In this document: positions 56,345 through 64,000 of the stretch, piece after piece | How positions within the stretch are numbered: position 1 is the first letter of the stretch | Layout of the letters: the number at the start of each line of letters is the position of its first letter | Assembly (NCBI GenBank): GCA_963817485.1 | Contig: CAWFOR010000005.1 | Span: 248,001 to 312,000, forward strand | Direction: 5' to 3' | Source: Hyphomicrobium_A sp963817485 | GTDB lineage: Bacteria; Pseudomonadota; Alphaproteobacteria; Rhizobiales; Hyphomicrobiaceae | DNA length: 64,000 nucleotides | Translations under genes and position numbers: made by a program | Notes under the pieces: generated by a model | Databases searched by the model: none | The model's input: the letters and a program-made list of their open reading frames with translations, nothing else | Told to the model about the DNA's origin: nothing

Positions 56345-56482
56345 CTACCTCTTTTTGCCCGCCTTGACCGGCGTGGCGAACGCAGACGTCACCGAGGTCA
56401 GGGCCGGTCCCTTCGCTTTAGCTGTTGCGGTCTTCTTGGGCTTCCTAATCTCACGGTTCGATCTGATCTGACCTTTAGCCAA
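56345..56482 (-). CDS. Short basic protein with TTG start
   Basis: A 45-residue frame reading MAKGQIRSNREIRKPKKTA and on to KAGKKR before TAG. It starts at a TTG (56480-56482) preceded by a perfect GGAGG seven bases away. Its Lys/Arg content and the opening GQIRSNREIRKPKK resemble short basic proteins common in this order. No standard ATG scan finds it. Confidence 0.65.
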   Translation of the reverse strand: MAKGQIRSNREIRKPKKTATAKAKGPALTSVTSAFATPVKAGKKR

Positions 56483-56571
56483 GTGCGCCTCCTCTGAACC
56501 TTCTGTTCTTCGTCAGCTCTCGTGTCGCTGACGCGTGCTTTTTCTTCATCCGGCAATCGAACCGCGCGGCT

Positions 56572-56844
56572 TCACTCGACCACGTCGACGGCCGTGCGCT
56601 GCGCGGCCTGGTCGGCCGCGTGCAGACCATGCCGCTTCAGTCGCCGCTGGTCGCGGACACCCGTGGCGCCGAGATCCAGGATCGACTTGGCGATCGCGGC
56701 GCGCGTGGTCCTATCGGCTTCGCTCGAAGCCGCGGCGCCCTCGCGCAGCTGCAGCTCGTGCCACGTGGCCGAGAAGGCCCGATCGAGCATCTCGAGCGTC
56801 GCCGGACTCATGCCTTCGGGAATTTCCTTGAACGGAGCCATCAT
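56572..56844 (-). CDS. Small hypothetical protein
   Basis: A 90-residue soluble protein (LEMLDRAFSATWHELQLREG; TTRAAIAKSILDLGATGVRD) that resembles short helical proteins widespread in rhizobia. A strong GGAGGGAGA precedes two adjacent ATGs at 56844 and 56841. The function is unknown. Confidence 0.65.
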   Translation of the reverse strand: MMAPFKEIPEGMSPATLEMLDRAFSATWHELQLREGAAASSEADRTTRAAIAKSILDLGATGVRDQRRLKRHGLHAADQAAQRTAVDVVE

Positions 56845-56997
56845 TCTCCCTCCATGCTTGCAGGCGGGAGCTCACGATGTCTCTCAGCCACCGGTGCCTT
56901 TATTGAATGGGCCGTTGGTGCATCGACCGTGCGCCCAAATCCGCCCAAAGTCGAGGATTTATTGCCCGCCGGACCCGCAAAGGCGCGTAAACAGGGC

Positions 56998-57423
56998 CTA
57001 TTTTGGGTGCTCGTCCTTGCTCGCTTCGCTGACGACGGCGGCGAGTGCCGCGCGCATCGCGGCGATCGTCTCCGGCGCGTCGGCGATGCCGTGGCGGGCG
57101 GCGATCCAGCCCGGATCGTTGTAGCCGACCCACGTGCGGCCTTCCGCGTCCTGCCAGACGAGCGCCTTGAGCGGCAGATCGATGCCGGCCGTTTGCGCCG
57201 ACTGCATGAGCGGCGTTCCGCCCTTCGGATTGCCGAACACCAGGACCTCGGTTGCCCGCAAGTCGAGGCCGGCAGCCCGCGCGGCTCCGGCGTGGTCGAT
57301 GCGGGCGAGCACGGTCATCCCGCGCCGGCCGACCGCCGCTGCCAGCCGATCCATCGTCTCCTTGGGAGGCAAGGTGCTGACGCTAGCGACCAAGCCGTCG
57401 GGAAGTGTGCCGTCGGGTTTCAT
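56998..57423 (-). CDS. DUF302 domain protein
   Basis: A 141-residue soluble protein made almost only of a DUF302 domain: ETMDRLAAAVGRRGMTVLAR, TEVLVFGNPKGGTPLMQSAQ and LPLKALVWQDAEGRTWVGYN. Such domains are often proposed to act in redox or metal stress but have no settled function. It follows the membrane-protein gene at 57444-58076 by 20 bases on the same strand. Confidence 0.85.
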   Translation of the reverse strand: MKPDGTLPDGLVASVSTLPPKETMDRLAAAVGRRGMTVLARIDHAGAARAAGLDLRATEVLVFGNPKGGTPLMQSAQTAGIDLPLKALVWQDAEGRTWVGYNDPGWIAARHGIADAPETIAAMRAALAAVVSEASKDEHPK

Positions 57424-57443
57424 GTCGGGTCTTCCAGGCTGGC

Positions 57444-58076
57444 TCAAGGAGATGCGGGATTGCTCGCCTTCGCGCGCCGCAGACGCTGATACCAGGCCTT
57501 GGCGAAGCTGACGACGTACCAGACCACCACCAGCGCCGTGAACCAGCGGATGAACTGCGCCGTGATCGTCGCCGCCCAGCTCGCGGCCGGCGCGCAGGCT
57601 TCGGTCGGCACGGGCAGATACTGCGCGAAGAATTTGAATGCACCCTTCGCCATTGCCTCCCAGACGAAGAACGCCGTGTCGCGCTGGCTGATCGTGGCGC
57701 AGCTCGCGTCGAAGATCGACGCGCCGAAGGGGATCACCTCGATCTGCACGACGGAGAGAAAGAACAGGTAGCAGATGAAGACGATGCCGGTGACGATGAA
57801 CACATGCCAGGCAAGGTTGCCGATGTGCGTGGAATGCCCGAAGCCGAACAGCACCTGACGCCGGAAGCGGGCGGCGGCAAAGAAGACGACGATGGCGAGA
57901 ACGAGCGCGAATCCCAAGATAACGGCCGGGCTGTAATCGGCTTTTAGCGCGTCGGTGTTGAGGCTCGTGCCGATCATGCCGGCCCACATGACGGCGTAGA
58001 GCGCGAAGAAGGGCCAGACGGCGTCGTTGCCTTTGGCGTCCGCTGCGGCTGCGGCCTTCGGTGCGGCGTCGCTCAT
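57444..58076 (-). CDS. Integral membrane protein, unknown
   Basis: A 210-residue protein with four to five hydrophobic helices (WPFFALYAVMWAGMIGTSL, AVILGFALVLAIVVFFAAA, FIVTGIVFICYLFFLSVV and one near the C-terminus). The loop FGASIFDASCATISQRD has one conserved-looking cysteine. I do not recognise a family. It is probably cotranscribed with the DUF302 gene. Confidence 0.7.
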   Translation of the reverse strand: MSDAAPKAAAAADAKGNDAVWPFFALYAVMWAGMIGTSLNTDALKADYSPAVILGFALVLAIVVFFAAARFRRQVLFGFGHSTHIGNLAWHVFIVTGIVFICYLFFLSVVQIEVIPFGASIFDASCATISQRDTAFFVWEAMAKGAFKFFAQYLPVPTEACAPAASWAATITAQFIRWFTALVVVWYVVSFAKAWYQRLRRAKASNPASP

Positions 58077-58123
58077 CGTCCTGGTCCCCCGTCCGCTCCA
58101 CGCGGGCCAAGACTAGAGCATAT

Positions 58124-58933
58124 TCACTTGCCTTTGCCGGCCGCCACGTTCGAGCCGCACTTTTCCATCGGCGCAGCCGTCGTCGACCAGCGGTCCTTCG
58201 TCACCGTCACGACGTAGCGGCGGCAGTGCGGCGCCGCTCCCGGCACGAAGTGGACCTGGAACAGCGCCAGCTCCGGCGTGCGCTGACGCGGCCAGACGAA
58301 GGTCGCGGTGTCGGGCGTCTTCGCCACGGCGGTCTCGATGGCGACGCCGGCGTTGCGGTAGTCGGTCGCCGACAGCCGCGCGAGCAGCACGCGCGACAGC
58401 TTGGGATGCAGCCCGACCGCGGCGGCGCGCTTCTGGTAGGGGTCGGCGGGATCGACGGGTGGCGGCGGCAGCGGCTCGGCGGCGGGCGCAGGCTCGGTCG
58501 ATTCGATGGAGGCCGTCTCCACGGACGCGGTCGTCTCGGCGGCGGGCGGCTCGGGCTTGGCTGCCGGCACCGGATCGCCGGCCGGCGGTGGCGGCGACGC
58601 GATCGTCGTCGTCGGCAGGGGCGGCGGCGGCGGCACGACGGCAGCGGTCGCGACCGGCCCCGGCGCTTGCGGAGCGATCATGGGCGCAACGGCGGCGAGC
58701 TCGGTCGCGAGCCAGGGTCGCCAAGTCTCGTGATAGGTTATGAGCGCCCACCCCCCGCCGAGCGCGATCAAGATGGAGATGATGCCCCGCAGCAGGCTAC
58801 CGCCCGTGCGCTCCGGCGGCGGGCAGACTCTCTCGCCCGAGTAGAACTCCCCGGTCGCGAAATCGTCGTCGTCATCGTCGTCGAGATCGGAATCCACCGT
58901 CTGGGCGCTCAAGCGCCGTGCGGGAACGGTCAT
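58124..58933 (-). CDS. Single-pass membrane protein with Pro-rich linker
   Basis: A 269-residue protein starting MTVPARRLSAQTVDSDLD, with an acidic run (DLDDDDDDDFATGEF), one membrane helix (GIISILIALGGGWALITY, about 55-72) and a linker of about 90 residues very rich in Pro and Ala. A C-terminal domain (about 180-269) has two cysteines (HCRRYVVTV; EKCGSNV). It probably sits in the inner membrane with the C-terminal domain in the periplasm. No family is recognised. Confidence 0.65.
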   Translation of the reverse strand: MTVPARRLSAQTVDSDLDDDDDDDFATGEFYSGERVCPPPERTGGSLLRGIISILIALGGGWALITYHETWRPWLATELAAVAPMIAPQAPGPVATAAVVPPPPPLPTTTIASPPPPAGDPVPAAKPEPPAAETTASVETASIESTEPAPAAEPLPPPPVDPADPYQKRAAAVGLHPKLSRVLLARLSATDYRNAGVAIETAVAKTPDTATFVWPRQRTPELALFQVHFVPGAAPHCRRYVVTVTKDRWSTTAAPMEKCGSNVAAGKGK

Positions 58934-59107
58934 GACATCCCCCCGGATATCTCGTCGGTCGTGTCGATATCGGTCCCCGCTGCCGCTAAGGCGCAGCAAA
59001 CTCGCGGCAAAAGAATGGCGAACCGCGGAAAATGAAGGCGCCGCTACGACTTAAGCGGGAGCCTTAAGCTGGAGACATAGATAACTGGTGCCGGTCAGGC
59101 GCCGCGC

Positions 59108-59452
59108 TCAGCGAATGCAATACCAGGCGCTCACGGCAATGATCGCCACCAGCACGCCATCGAGCACGGTGAAGCGCTTGTCGATCCAGCCCGGGATCTC
59201 GCGATAGCGCGGCACCGTACGCGTCAGCCACAGCACGCCGAAGAGGATCCAGGCGAGCAGGAAGACCATCACCGCGAGCCCGTTGGTGTGCGGGTTGAAG
59301 TAGACGCGCAGCAGCACGAAGGCGATGCCGGCGATGACGTAGATGAGATAGACGCCGGCGAGCTTCAGCGTCTTGATTACGCCCGCGGGGTCGGTGCGCA
59401 GCTGCTGGCGAAGCGCCGGCAGCATCATCGCCGACGTCAGGATGATGGCCAT
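59108..59452 (-). CDS. Small membrane protein beside the type III polyketide synthase
   Basis: A 114-residue protein with three hydrophobic helices (LAGVYLIYVIAGIAFVLLR, LAVMVFLLAWILFGVLWL and a C-terminal VLVAIIAVSAWYCIR). The chosen ATG (59452) starts MAIILTSAMMLPALRQQL. It begins 43 bases after the polyketide synthase stop and so may be in its operon. The function is unknown. Confidence 0.6.
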   Translation of the reverse strand: MAIILTSAMMLPALRQQLRTDPAGVIKTLKLAGVYLIYVIAGIAFVLLRVYFNPHTNGLAVMVFLLAWILFGVLWLTRTVPRYREIPGWIDKRFTVLDGVLVAIIAVSAWYCIR

Positions 59453-59495
59453 CACGATTGCGGATTCGCTGGTGGTCGTCGCGCGGCGCCGGCGC

Positions 59496-60608
59496 TCAGA
59501 GCTCGAGCACGACAAAGTAGCCGGAAAATCCCGGTCCGAACGCTGCAAGCAGAAAGCGCCCGCGCGCGCCGTCGGCCAGCGCCTCCTTGAGCACGAACAT
59601 GGCCGTTGCCGAGGACATGTTGCCGTAGTTCTTCAGGACGTCCCAGGAGTAGCGCAGCTGGTCGCGCGAGAGCCCGAGCGCGGCCTCGGCGGTCGTGAGC
59701 ACCTTGCTGCCGCCGGGATGCAGCAGGAAGCCGTCGAAGTCTTCGAGCGCCAGCCCCTCGCGCGCGAGGAACGGAAACACCGCCTCGCCCAGGCGCTCGC
59801 GCATCAGGGTGGGCAGCTCCGGGCTCAGCACGATGCCGAAGCCGTCGTCCTTGATGTCCCAGCCCATGATGTGCTCGGTGTTGGACCAGAAGTACTCGCC
59901 GAGCGCCCTGATCCGGGCAAGCGGCTTGCTCGCGGCGGCCCCCGATCCGCGGCTCTCTGCGCCATGGCTGCGCAGGACGAGGCCGGCCGCTCCGTCGCCG
60001 AACAGCGCGCCGGCAACGAACATGGTGAGGCTCGGGTCGTTGATGCGCAGGCAGAGCGAGCACAGGTCGATCGTGAGGAACAGCACGTTCGAGCCCGGTC
60101 GCGCCTGCGCCATGCGCGTCGCCCGCGAGAGGCCGGCGACGCCGCCGCCGCAGCCGAGCCCGAAGATCGGCAGCCGCTCGACGTTGGGGCGGAAAGCGAG
60201 GCGGTTCATGAGCCGGGCCTCGAGGCTCGGGATGGCGAGGCCGGTGATCGTGTTGGTGACGATGGCGTCGATGTCGCGCAGCGAAAGCCCGGCCTCGGCC
60301 ACCGCTTGCGCCGCGACCCGCTCCAGCAGGGGGAGCGCGTGGCGCTGGTAGGACTGGGTGCGCTCTTCCCAGGTGTGCGTCTGCAGGTACCAGTCCTTGG
60401 GCTCGACCGAGTAGCGCCGCTCGATACCCGTGTTGGTGTAGAGCGCTTCGAGGCGGGCGTACTGCGGATAGAGCTTGTGCGCGCGCTCGGAGATCTCCTG
60501 CTGCCCGTTCACGTGCTCCGGCACGGCCGTGGCGACGGCGGCGATCTCCACGTCGATTGCGGATGCGGGGGCGCGACCGGCGGCCAGCAGTTGGGCATGC
60601 GTCGTCAT
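59496..60608 (-). CDS. Type III polyketide synthase (chalcone/stilbene synthase family)
   Basis: A 370-residue homodimer-type enzyme that extends an acyl-CoA starter with malonyl-CoA without an acyl carrier protein. The Cys-His-Asn triad is visible: LGCGGGVAGLSRA, LLHPGGSKVL and KNYGNMSSATAMF. The ending FGPGFSGYFVVLEL is the family's GFGPG loop. Bacterial relatives make alkylresorcinols, alkylpyrones or phloroglucinol; the product here is not predictable. An upstream ATG at 60659 is in frame. Confidence 0.9.
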   Translation of the reverse strand: MTTHAQLLAAGRAPASAIDVEIAAVATAVPEHVNGQQEISERAHKLYPQYARLEALYTNTGIERRYSVEPKDWYLQTHTWEERTQSYQRHALPLLERVAAQAVAEAGLSLRDIDAIVTNTITGLAIPSLEARLMNRLAFRPNVERLPIFGLGCGGGVAGLSRATRMAQARPGSNVLFLTIDLCSLCLRINDPSLTMFVAGALFGDGAAGLVLRSHGAESRGSGAAASKPLARIRALGEYFWSNTEHIMGWDIKDDGFGIVLSPELPTLMRERLGEAVFPFLAREGLALEDFDGFLLHPGGSKVLTTAEAALGLSRDQLRYSWDVLKNYGNMSSATAMFVLKEALADGARGRFLLAAFGPGFSGYFVVLEL

Positions 60609-60951
60609 GAGGGGGTCCGCTGGTTGCCGGTGTACGTACTCCGTACACTGCATCAGCATGCTGAAAGAGGACGTAAAGCCGCCACGACTTATGCGGCGTT
60701 AGGGTATAGCCGCCGTTACGGCACAACGGACAATTGCGCGCGTGTGCCCGGCGGCGGCGGGACCCGGCCGGGCAGCCCCTGCCGCTACCTCTTCGCTGAT
60801 GGCTCAGCCATCGTCGCCCACCTGTCAGTAAAGGTGGGCGAGTGCCCTCGGACGGAACAATCTCCGCGCCGCCATAGTCGCCGTCGTCAGGAGAACGGAC
60901 ATCAGGGTTGCGGATACGCCGGTGGTCTGGCGCGACGCCGAGCGGAAACGG
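60609..60951. other. Intergenic region with small hairpins, no gene seen
   Basis: The 343-base gap holds no credible gene. Two neat hairpins are present: GATGGC-TCA-GCCATC at about 60798-60812 and CGCCCACC-N10-GGTGGGCG at about 60816-60841. They could terminate transcription from the KAP remnant or be repeat debris. Confidence 0.45.
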
Positions 60952-62444
60952 TCACCTCTTAGTTAGTTGCAGAACCTGATTTGCCTGCGCGTTACCACTC
61001 GCCTCGGAAGATTTGGAACCAGCAGCAAGCATTTCGCCGACGGCTTTCGCTACAACCGTCACCCTCTTCCTCTCGTCGTCGTTCAAATCTTGTCCGGCTA
61101 GATGCTTCTGACACGCGTTATGCACATCCCGCAGGTCGTACAACCGCTCGTCCGGACGCTCATGCACGCTGTACACGCGCCCCGAGCTAGAAACGCTGAC
61201 ACCCACCATCCCCAATGCCACCTTTGCCAGAAATTTTGCGTCTGAGTTCATGCCCTCGAGAATCCAGGCCTTAGCCTCACGCACGTCCCCGAGATAGCCC
61301 CAAGCGCGCGCAATATCCCAATAGAAGGGCGCATTTGCCAGAGTCCCCTCTACGGCAGCACGTCGAATTCTCGGCAACAGGCGCTTGCCGATCTTGTCGA
61401 GAGCCTGGCGCGAAATTACTGGTGACTCCCTGGCGTCGGGATCAATAACTCCAAGCTCACGAGCGCGATCAACGAAGACACTCGCCCTAAAGGCCGCCGA
61501 CCCAGCCTTTGCGAACGCGGTTCGAAGATTTTCTCAGCTTCATCCGGCCCCCAAAGTTCAAGCAAATCCCGAATTAGAAACGATATAAGCGTCCGGGGCG
61601 ACGATGTAAGAATATCTTCTTCCCAATCGAGATCAAGAATGGGTTCACCCACTCGAAACAACGCATTGAGCCAGCTCAAGGGTCGAGTCTGCGGCTTTCG
61701 CCCGTAAAAGCGGCATCGGAGCTCTTCGATCAACGGGCCGATCATTGCCCCTGCCACGAATGCATCTTCTCCACGTAGTGTTGAAACACTACCGCAAGCT
61801 CCTCCGCATCCCGCAAAGCAGCCACAATGTCGTCCACGACGGCCTTCGATATCGCATCGGACGAAGGCTGCAGTCCAAAGTATGCGTCGTAGCTGGCTAT
61901 CACATCAATCTCACGTCGATTCATAGAGCGTCCGAATGCCTGGGCCTCGACAAAGTCGTTTTTTCCTTCGAGCCCTGTTAGCGTGCGACGGGCAAAGATC
62001 GGAGACCACGCGCAGAGGACCTCGTTGCGGATCTCGGGCAAACGTTCCTTAAGGCCGCACTTAGCAACCTACGCATTTGACGACGCGGCCAGCTGGATTC
62101 ACGTTGCTAGCGTCTCGGACATTACCTTAAAGAAGGTGGCGATCAGATCTTGGGGCTGCGCGGAAACAATCCAAGGCCGGAAATCGATAATCGCGACGTG
62201 CGCACCATTCGACCCGGATTCTTGGTTGTGTTTATTCAGAAATGCTCTGATAAAATTTAGTGCTGTTGATTTTCCACTGGCCCCACTCGCCATGAAGCCC
62301 AACAACATAGCCATTGGGCGCCTTAAGGTTCGCAAGAACTTTTGATAGTCTCTCTGTAAATGGCCGAAAGCCGAGAAGATCGTCCTGCCATGGATTATCC
62401 TTAGGCAAGTCGTCTCCGAGTATGTAGGCCGACATATTAGGCAT
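60952..62444 (-). pseudogene. Remnant of a KAP-family P-loop NTPase
   Basis: Read across frames, the N-terminus (GDDLPKDNPWQDDLLGFRPF, VVGLHGEWG then SGKSTALNFI) is that of a KAP NTPase; the Walker A motif needs one base dropped near 62280. It goes on to DFRPWIVSAQPQDLIATFF, then a stop at 62099. Downstream frames (62041-61742, 61757-61416 and 61580-60952) carry a C-terminal half (IFARRTLTGLEGKND, IASYDAYFGLQPSSDAIS, FRASVFVDRAREL). The Walker B region, expected in between, is missing, so several hundred bases seem deleted. Further frame changes lie near 61750 and 61530. The stretch is more AT-rich than its surroundings, which suggests acquisition. KAP proteins include plasmid-borne phage-exclusion factors. 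Confidence 0.65.
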
Positions 62445-63077
62445 TAAATTCCGGTGATCGTTCGAAAATTGGCCTCAAACTATCAACAGTACGCTCGAAA
62501 ACGCTTGCGCGGCGTGACACGTGGCGCAGGGTTGCGGGGACAACTCGGGCGAATGCCGAATATCGAATTTGAGATCGGTACGACGATCTAATCCCCGCCC
62601 ATCCCCCCTCCCCCATACTCCCCGCAACCCTGCCCACGAGGGACGCGCCAAGCTTGAGCGTCTGTTGCGGGGCGGGGCCGGTGCCCGGTTGAGGCGGTTC
62701 TGCTCCGTTCGCAGCGCCGTCGCGAGGAAGCTCCCTCAGATGCCGGGGCAGGTGTGCGAGGCTGTGCGCTTCCAGCAATGGTGCGCACGGCAGCCCTTCG
62801 CAAGCGGCGGCGCTCGGCACTTTACCCGAGCTTTCGCAGCAGCTCGCGGTCCCCGAACGATGTCAGCCCGGCGACATACCGCGCCGGGTGGGACCAGAGG
62901 CTCGCTTGCGTCGTGTTCCGCAACCTCGGCCTGCAATAAACACCGCCGCGGGCGCCCAATGGCTGCCGGCATTTGCAATCGGAAGGCGGCCCTTCGGCGC
63001 CCGCGCTCCCTCGATCTTTGCACCCTCGGGGCCAGCCCGCGAGGCGGCGGAGCTGTGCGCCCAAGCTCGCACTACGC

Positions 63078-63114
63078 GGTCCCTCTCCCGGTGGGAGAGG
63101 GTTAGGGTGAGGGG
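63078..63114. repeat. REP-like palindrome (CCCTCTCCC family)
   Basis: CCCTCTCCCGGTGGGAGAGGG followed by TTAGGGTGAGGGG, the same unit as at 2606-2671 and inside dnaE2. Confidence 0.65.
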
Positions 63115-63161
63115 TTACGACGTCGGCGAAGCTCACTCGCCATGTCGCTTGCCAACCATCA

Positions 63162-63304
63162 CGTCATCCCGCGGAGGCTGACCCGGTCACCGGGACGCAC
63201 GATTGAATGTCGAGCTCGATCGCTCTCAATGGGCCCGCCTAAGCGGCATACTGATTGACATGTGGCTCCCCGAAAGGCGCTGGGTCCGCCTCGCGGGGAT
63301 GACG
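63162..63304. repeat. Long inverted repeat (CGTCATCCC family)
   Basis: The arm at 63162-63184 (CGTCATCCCGCGGAGGC, then TGACCC) is complementary to the arm at 63282-63304 (GGGTCCGCC, then TCGCGGGGATGACG) with one or two mismatches. About 97 bases lie between. The unit ends 95 bases ahead of fumC. It shares its ends with the palindrome at 48014-48066. Confidence 0.6.
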
Positions 63305-63398
63305 GCGGAAGGTGCACCCGCGGGAGAGTCGCCGTGGTGCCGGCGCGGGCTGCGTGCTATTGCGGCGTGAATTGGAAATTTCCAACCGGAACCACCGC

Positions 63399-64000
63399 AT
63401 GACCGCCCCAGCGCCGCCCCAAGAAGAAGCCAACCCGCACCGAGACCGACACCTTCGGGCCGATCGAGGTCGCCGCCGACAAATACTGGGGCGCGCAGGC
63501 CCAGCGCTCGCTCGGCAACTTCAAGATCGGCTGGGAGCGCCAGCCGCTCCCCATCGTGCGCGCGCTCGGCATCGTGAAACGCGCGGCGGCAGAGACCAAC
63601 ATGGCGCTCGGGCGGCTCGACAAGACGCTCGGCGACGCCATCGTGGCCGCGGCGCAGGAGGTGGCGGAAGGCAAGCTCGACGAGCATTTCCCGCTCGTCG
63701 TCTGGCAGACGGGCTCGGGCACCCAGTCGAACATGAATGCCAACGAGGTGATCTCCAACCGCGCCATCGAGATGCTGGGCGGCGAGATGGGGTCGAAGAA
63801 GCCGGTGCACCCCAACGACCACGTCAACATGAGCCAGTCGTCGAACGACACCTACCCGACGGCGATGCACATCGCGTGCGCGGAGGAGATCGTGCACCGC
63901 CTGCTTGCCCGCGCTGCAGAGCTTGCGCAACGCGCTGAACGACAAGGCGCAGGCGTGGAAGGATATCGTCAAGATCGGCCGCACGCATACGCAGGACGCC
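63399..64000 (+). CDS. fumC: Class II fumarate hydratase (N-terminal part; two apparent +1 frameshifts)
   Basis: FumC interconverts fumarate and malate in the TCA cycle. From ATG 63399 (MTAPAPP) one extra C in the run 63417-63420 must be dropped to reach KKKPTRTETDTFGPIEV. The frame then continues through YWGAQAQRSLGNFKIG, WQTGSGTQSNMNANEV, HPNDHVNMSQSSNDTYPTAM, all class II fumarase signatures. At 63905-63906 a second extra base (T) must be dropped to continue as LPALQSLRNALNDKAQAW and KIGRTHTQDA to the window edge. The SS catalytic loop lies outside. Confidence 0.9.

Larger units (their letters stand above)
62445..63398. other. Long intergenic region with repeats, no gene supported
   Basis: About 950 bases between the KAP remnant and fumC. 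Several frames of 60-190 residues are open only because of high GC; none has domains, a ribosome-binding site or protein-like composition. REP-like units occur at 63078-63114 and 63162-63304. It may be debris from past insertions. Confidence 0.5.

Noticed and set aside
62521..63105. A 194-residue open frame before fumC
   Set aside because: Composition is Arg/Pro/Ser-rich shadow type, no domain, no ribosome-binding site, and it runs through a REP-like repeat.

Overview
The window is a GC-rich chromosomal segment of an alphaproteobacterium of the order Hyphomicrobiales, most likely a methylotroph related to Hyphomicrobium. The evidence is a circularly permuted two-piece ssrA (tmRNA), a LexA box of the GTTC-N7-GTTC type, an imuA-imuB-dnaE2 mutagenesis operon, small families typical of this order (TIGR02300, DUF2065, DUF4389), and two serine-cycle enzymes. 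One of these, a hydroxypyruvate reductase, closely resembles from memory the Hyphomicrobium methylovorum enzyme.

Layout. 1-2571: thiamine genes thiG (cut by the left edge), thiS and thiO on the minus strand, with a plus-strand membrane-protein gene between thiS and thiO. 2889-11561: gamma-glutamyltransferase, a cupin, and the SOS mutasome operon imuA-imuB-dnaE2 behind a LexA box. 11917-16695: an L,D-transpeptidase, znuA divergent from a DUF1007 gene, a thioredoxin-like protein and a Tat-exported TRAP-type binding protein. 16823-21171: a compact module of a coiled-coil protein, a membrane BON/OmpA protein, a Ras/Rab-like small GTPase, a histidine kinase and a receiver protein. 21360-26615: serine-glyoxylate aminotransferase, an amidase, hydroxypyruvate reductase and small proteins. 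26630-35477: two tandem TonB-dependent receptor genes (one decayed), then exbB-exbD-tonB; a palindrome of the form CGGGAA-N3-TTCCCG lies upstream of both receptors. 35673-46660: a histidine kinase coupled to a HerA-like ATPase, then housekeeping genes on the minus strand (pssA, psd, degP, DUF2065, hflC, hflK, folA, thyA, CPBP protease). 46770-47989: permuted ssrA next to sspB, the adaptor that delivers ssrA-tagged proteins to ClpXP. 48076-51838: an EmrAB-type efflux pump divergent from its TetR-type regulator, with two operators between them. 51876-60608: small envelope and unknown proteins, a second L,D-transpeptidase and a type III polyketide synthase. 60952-62444: an AT-richer remnant of a KAP-family NTPase. 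63399-64000: the start of fumC, cut by the right edge.

A caution applies to the whole window. At least ten otherwise good genes are each broken by one apparent extra base (dnaE2, degP, hflC, fumC twice, tetR, the OmpA gene and others). Because every one of these is +1, and several of the genes are housekeeping, I read them as consensus insertion errors and give those genes as single CDSs across the break. The first TonB receptor and the KAP gene carry mixed lesions and look like real pseudogenes.
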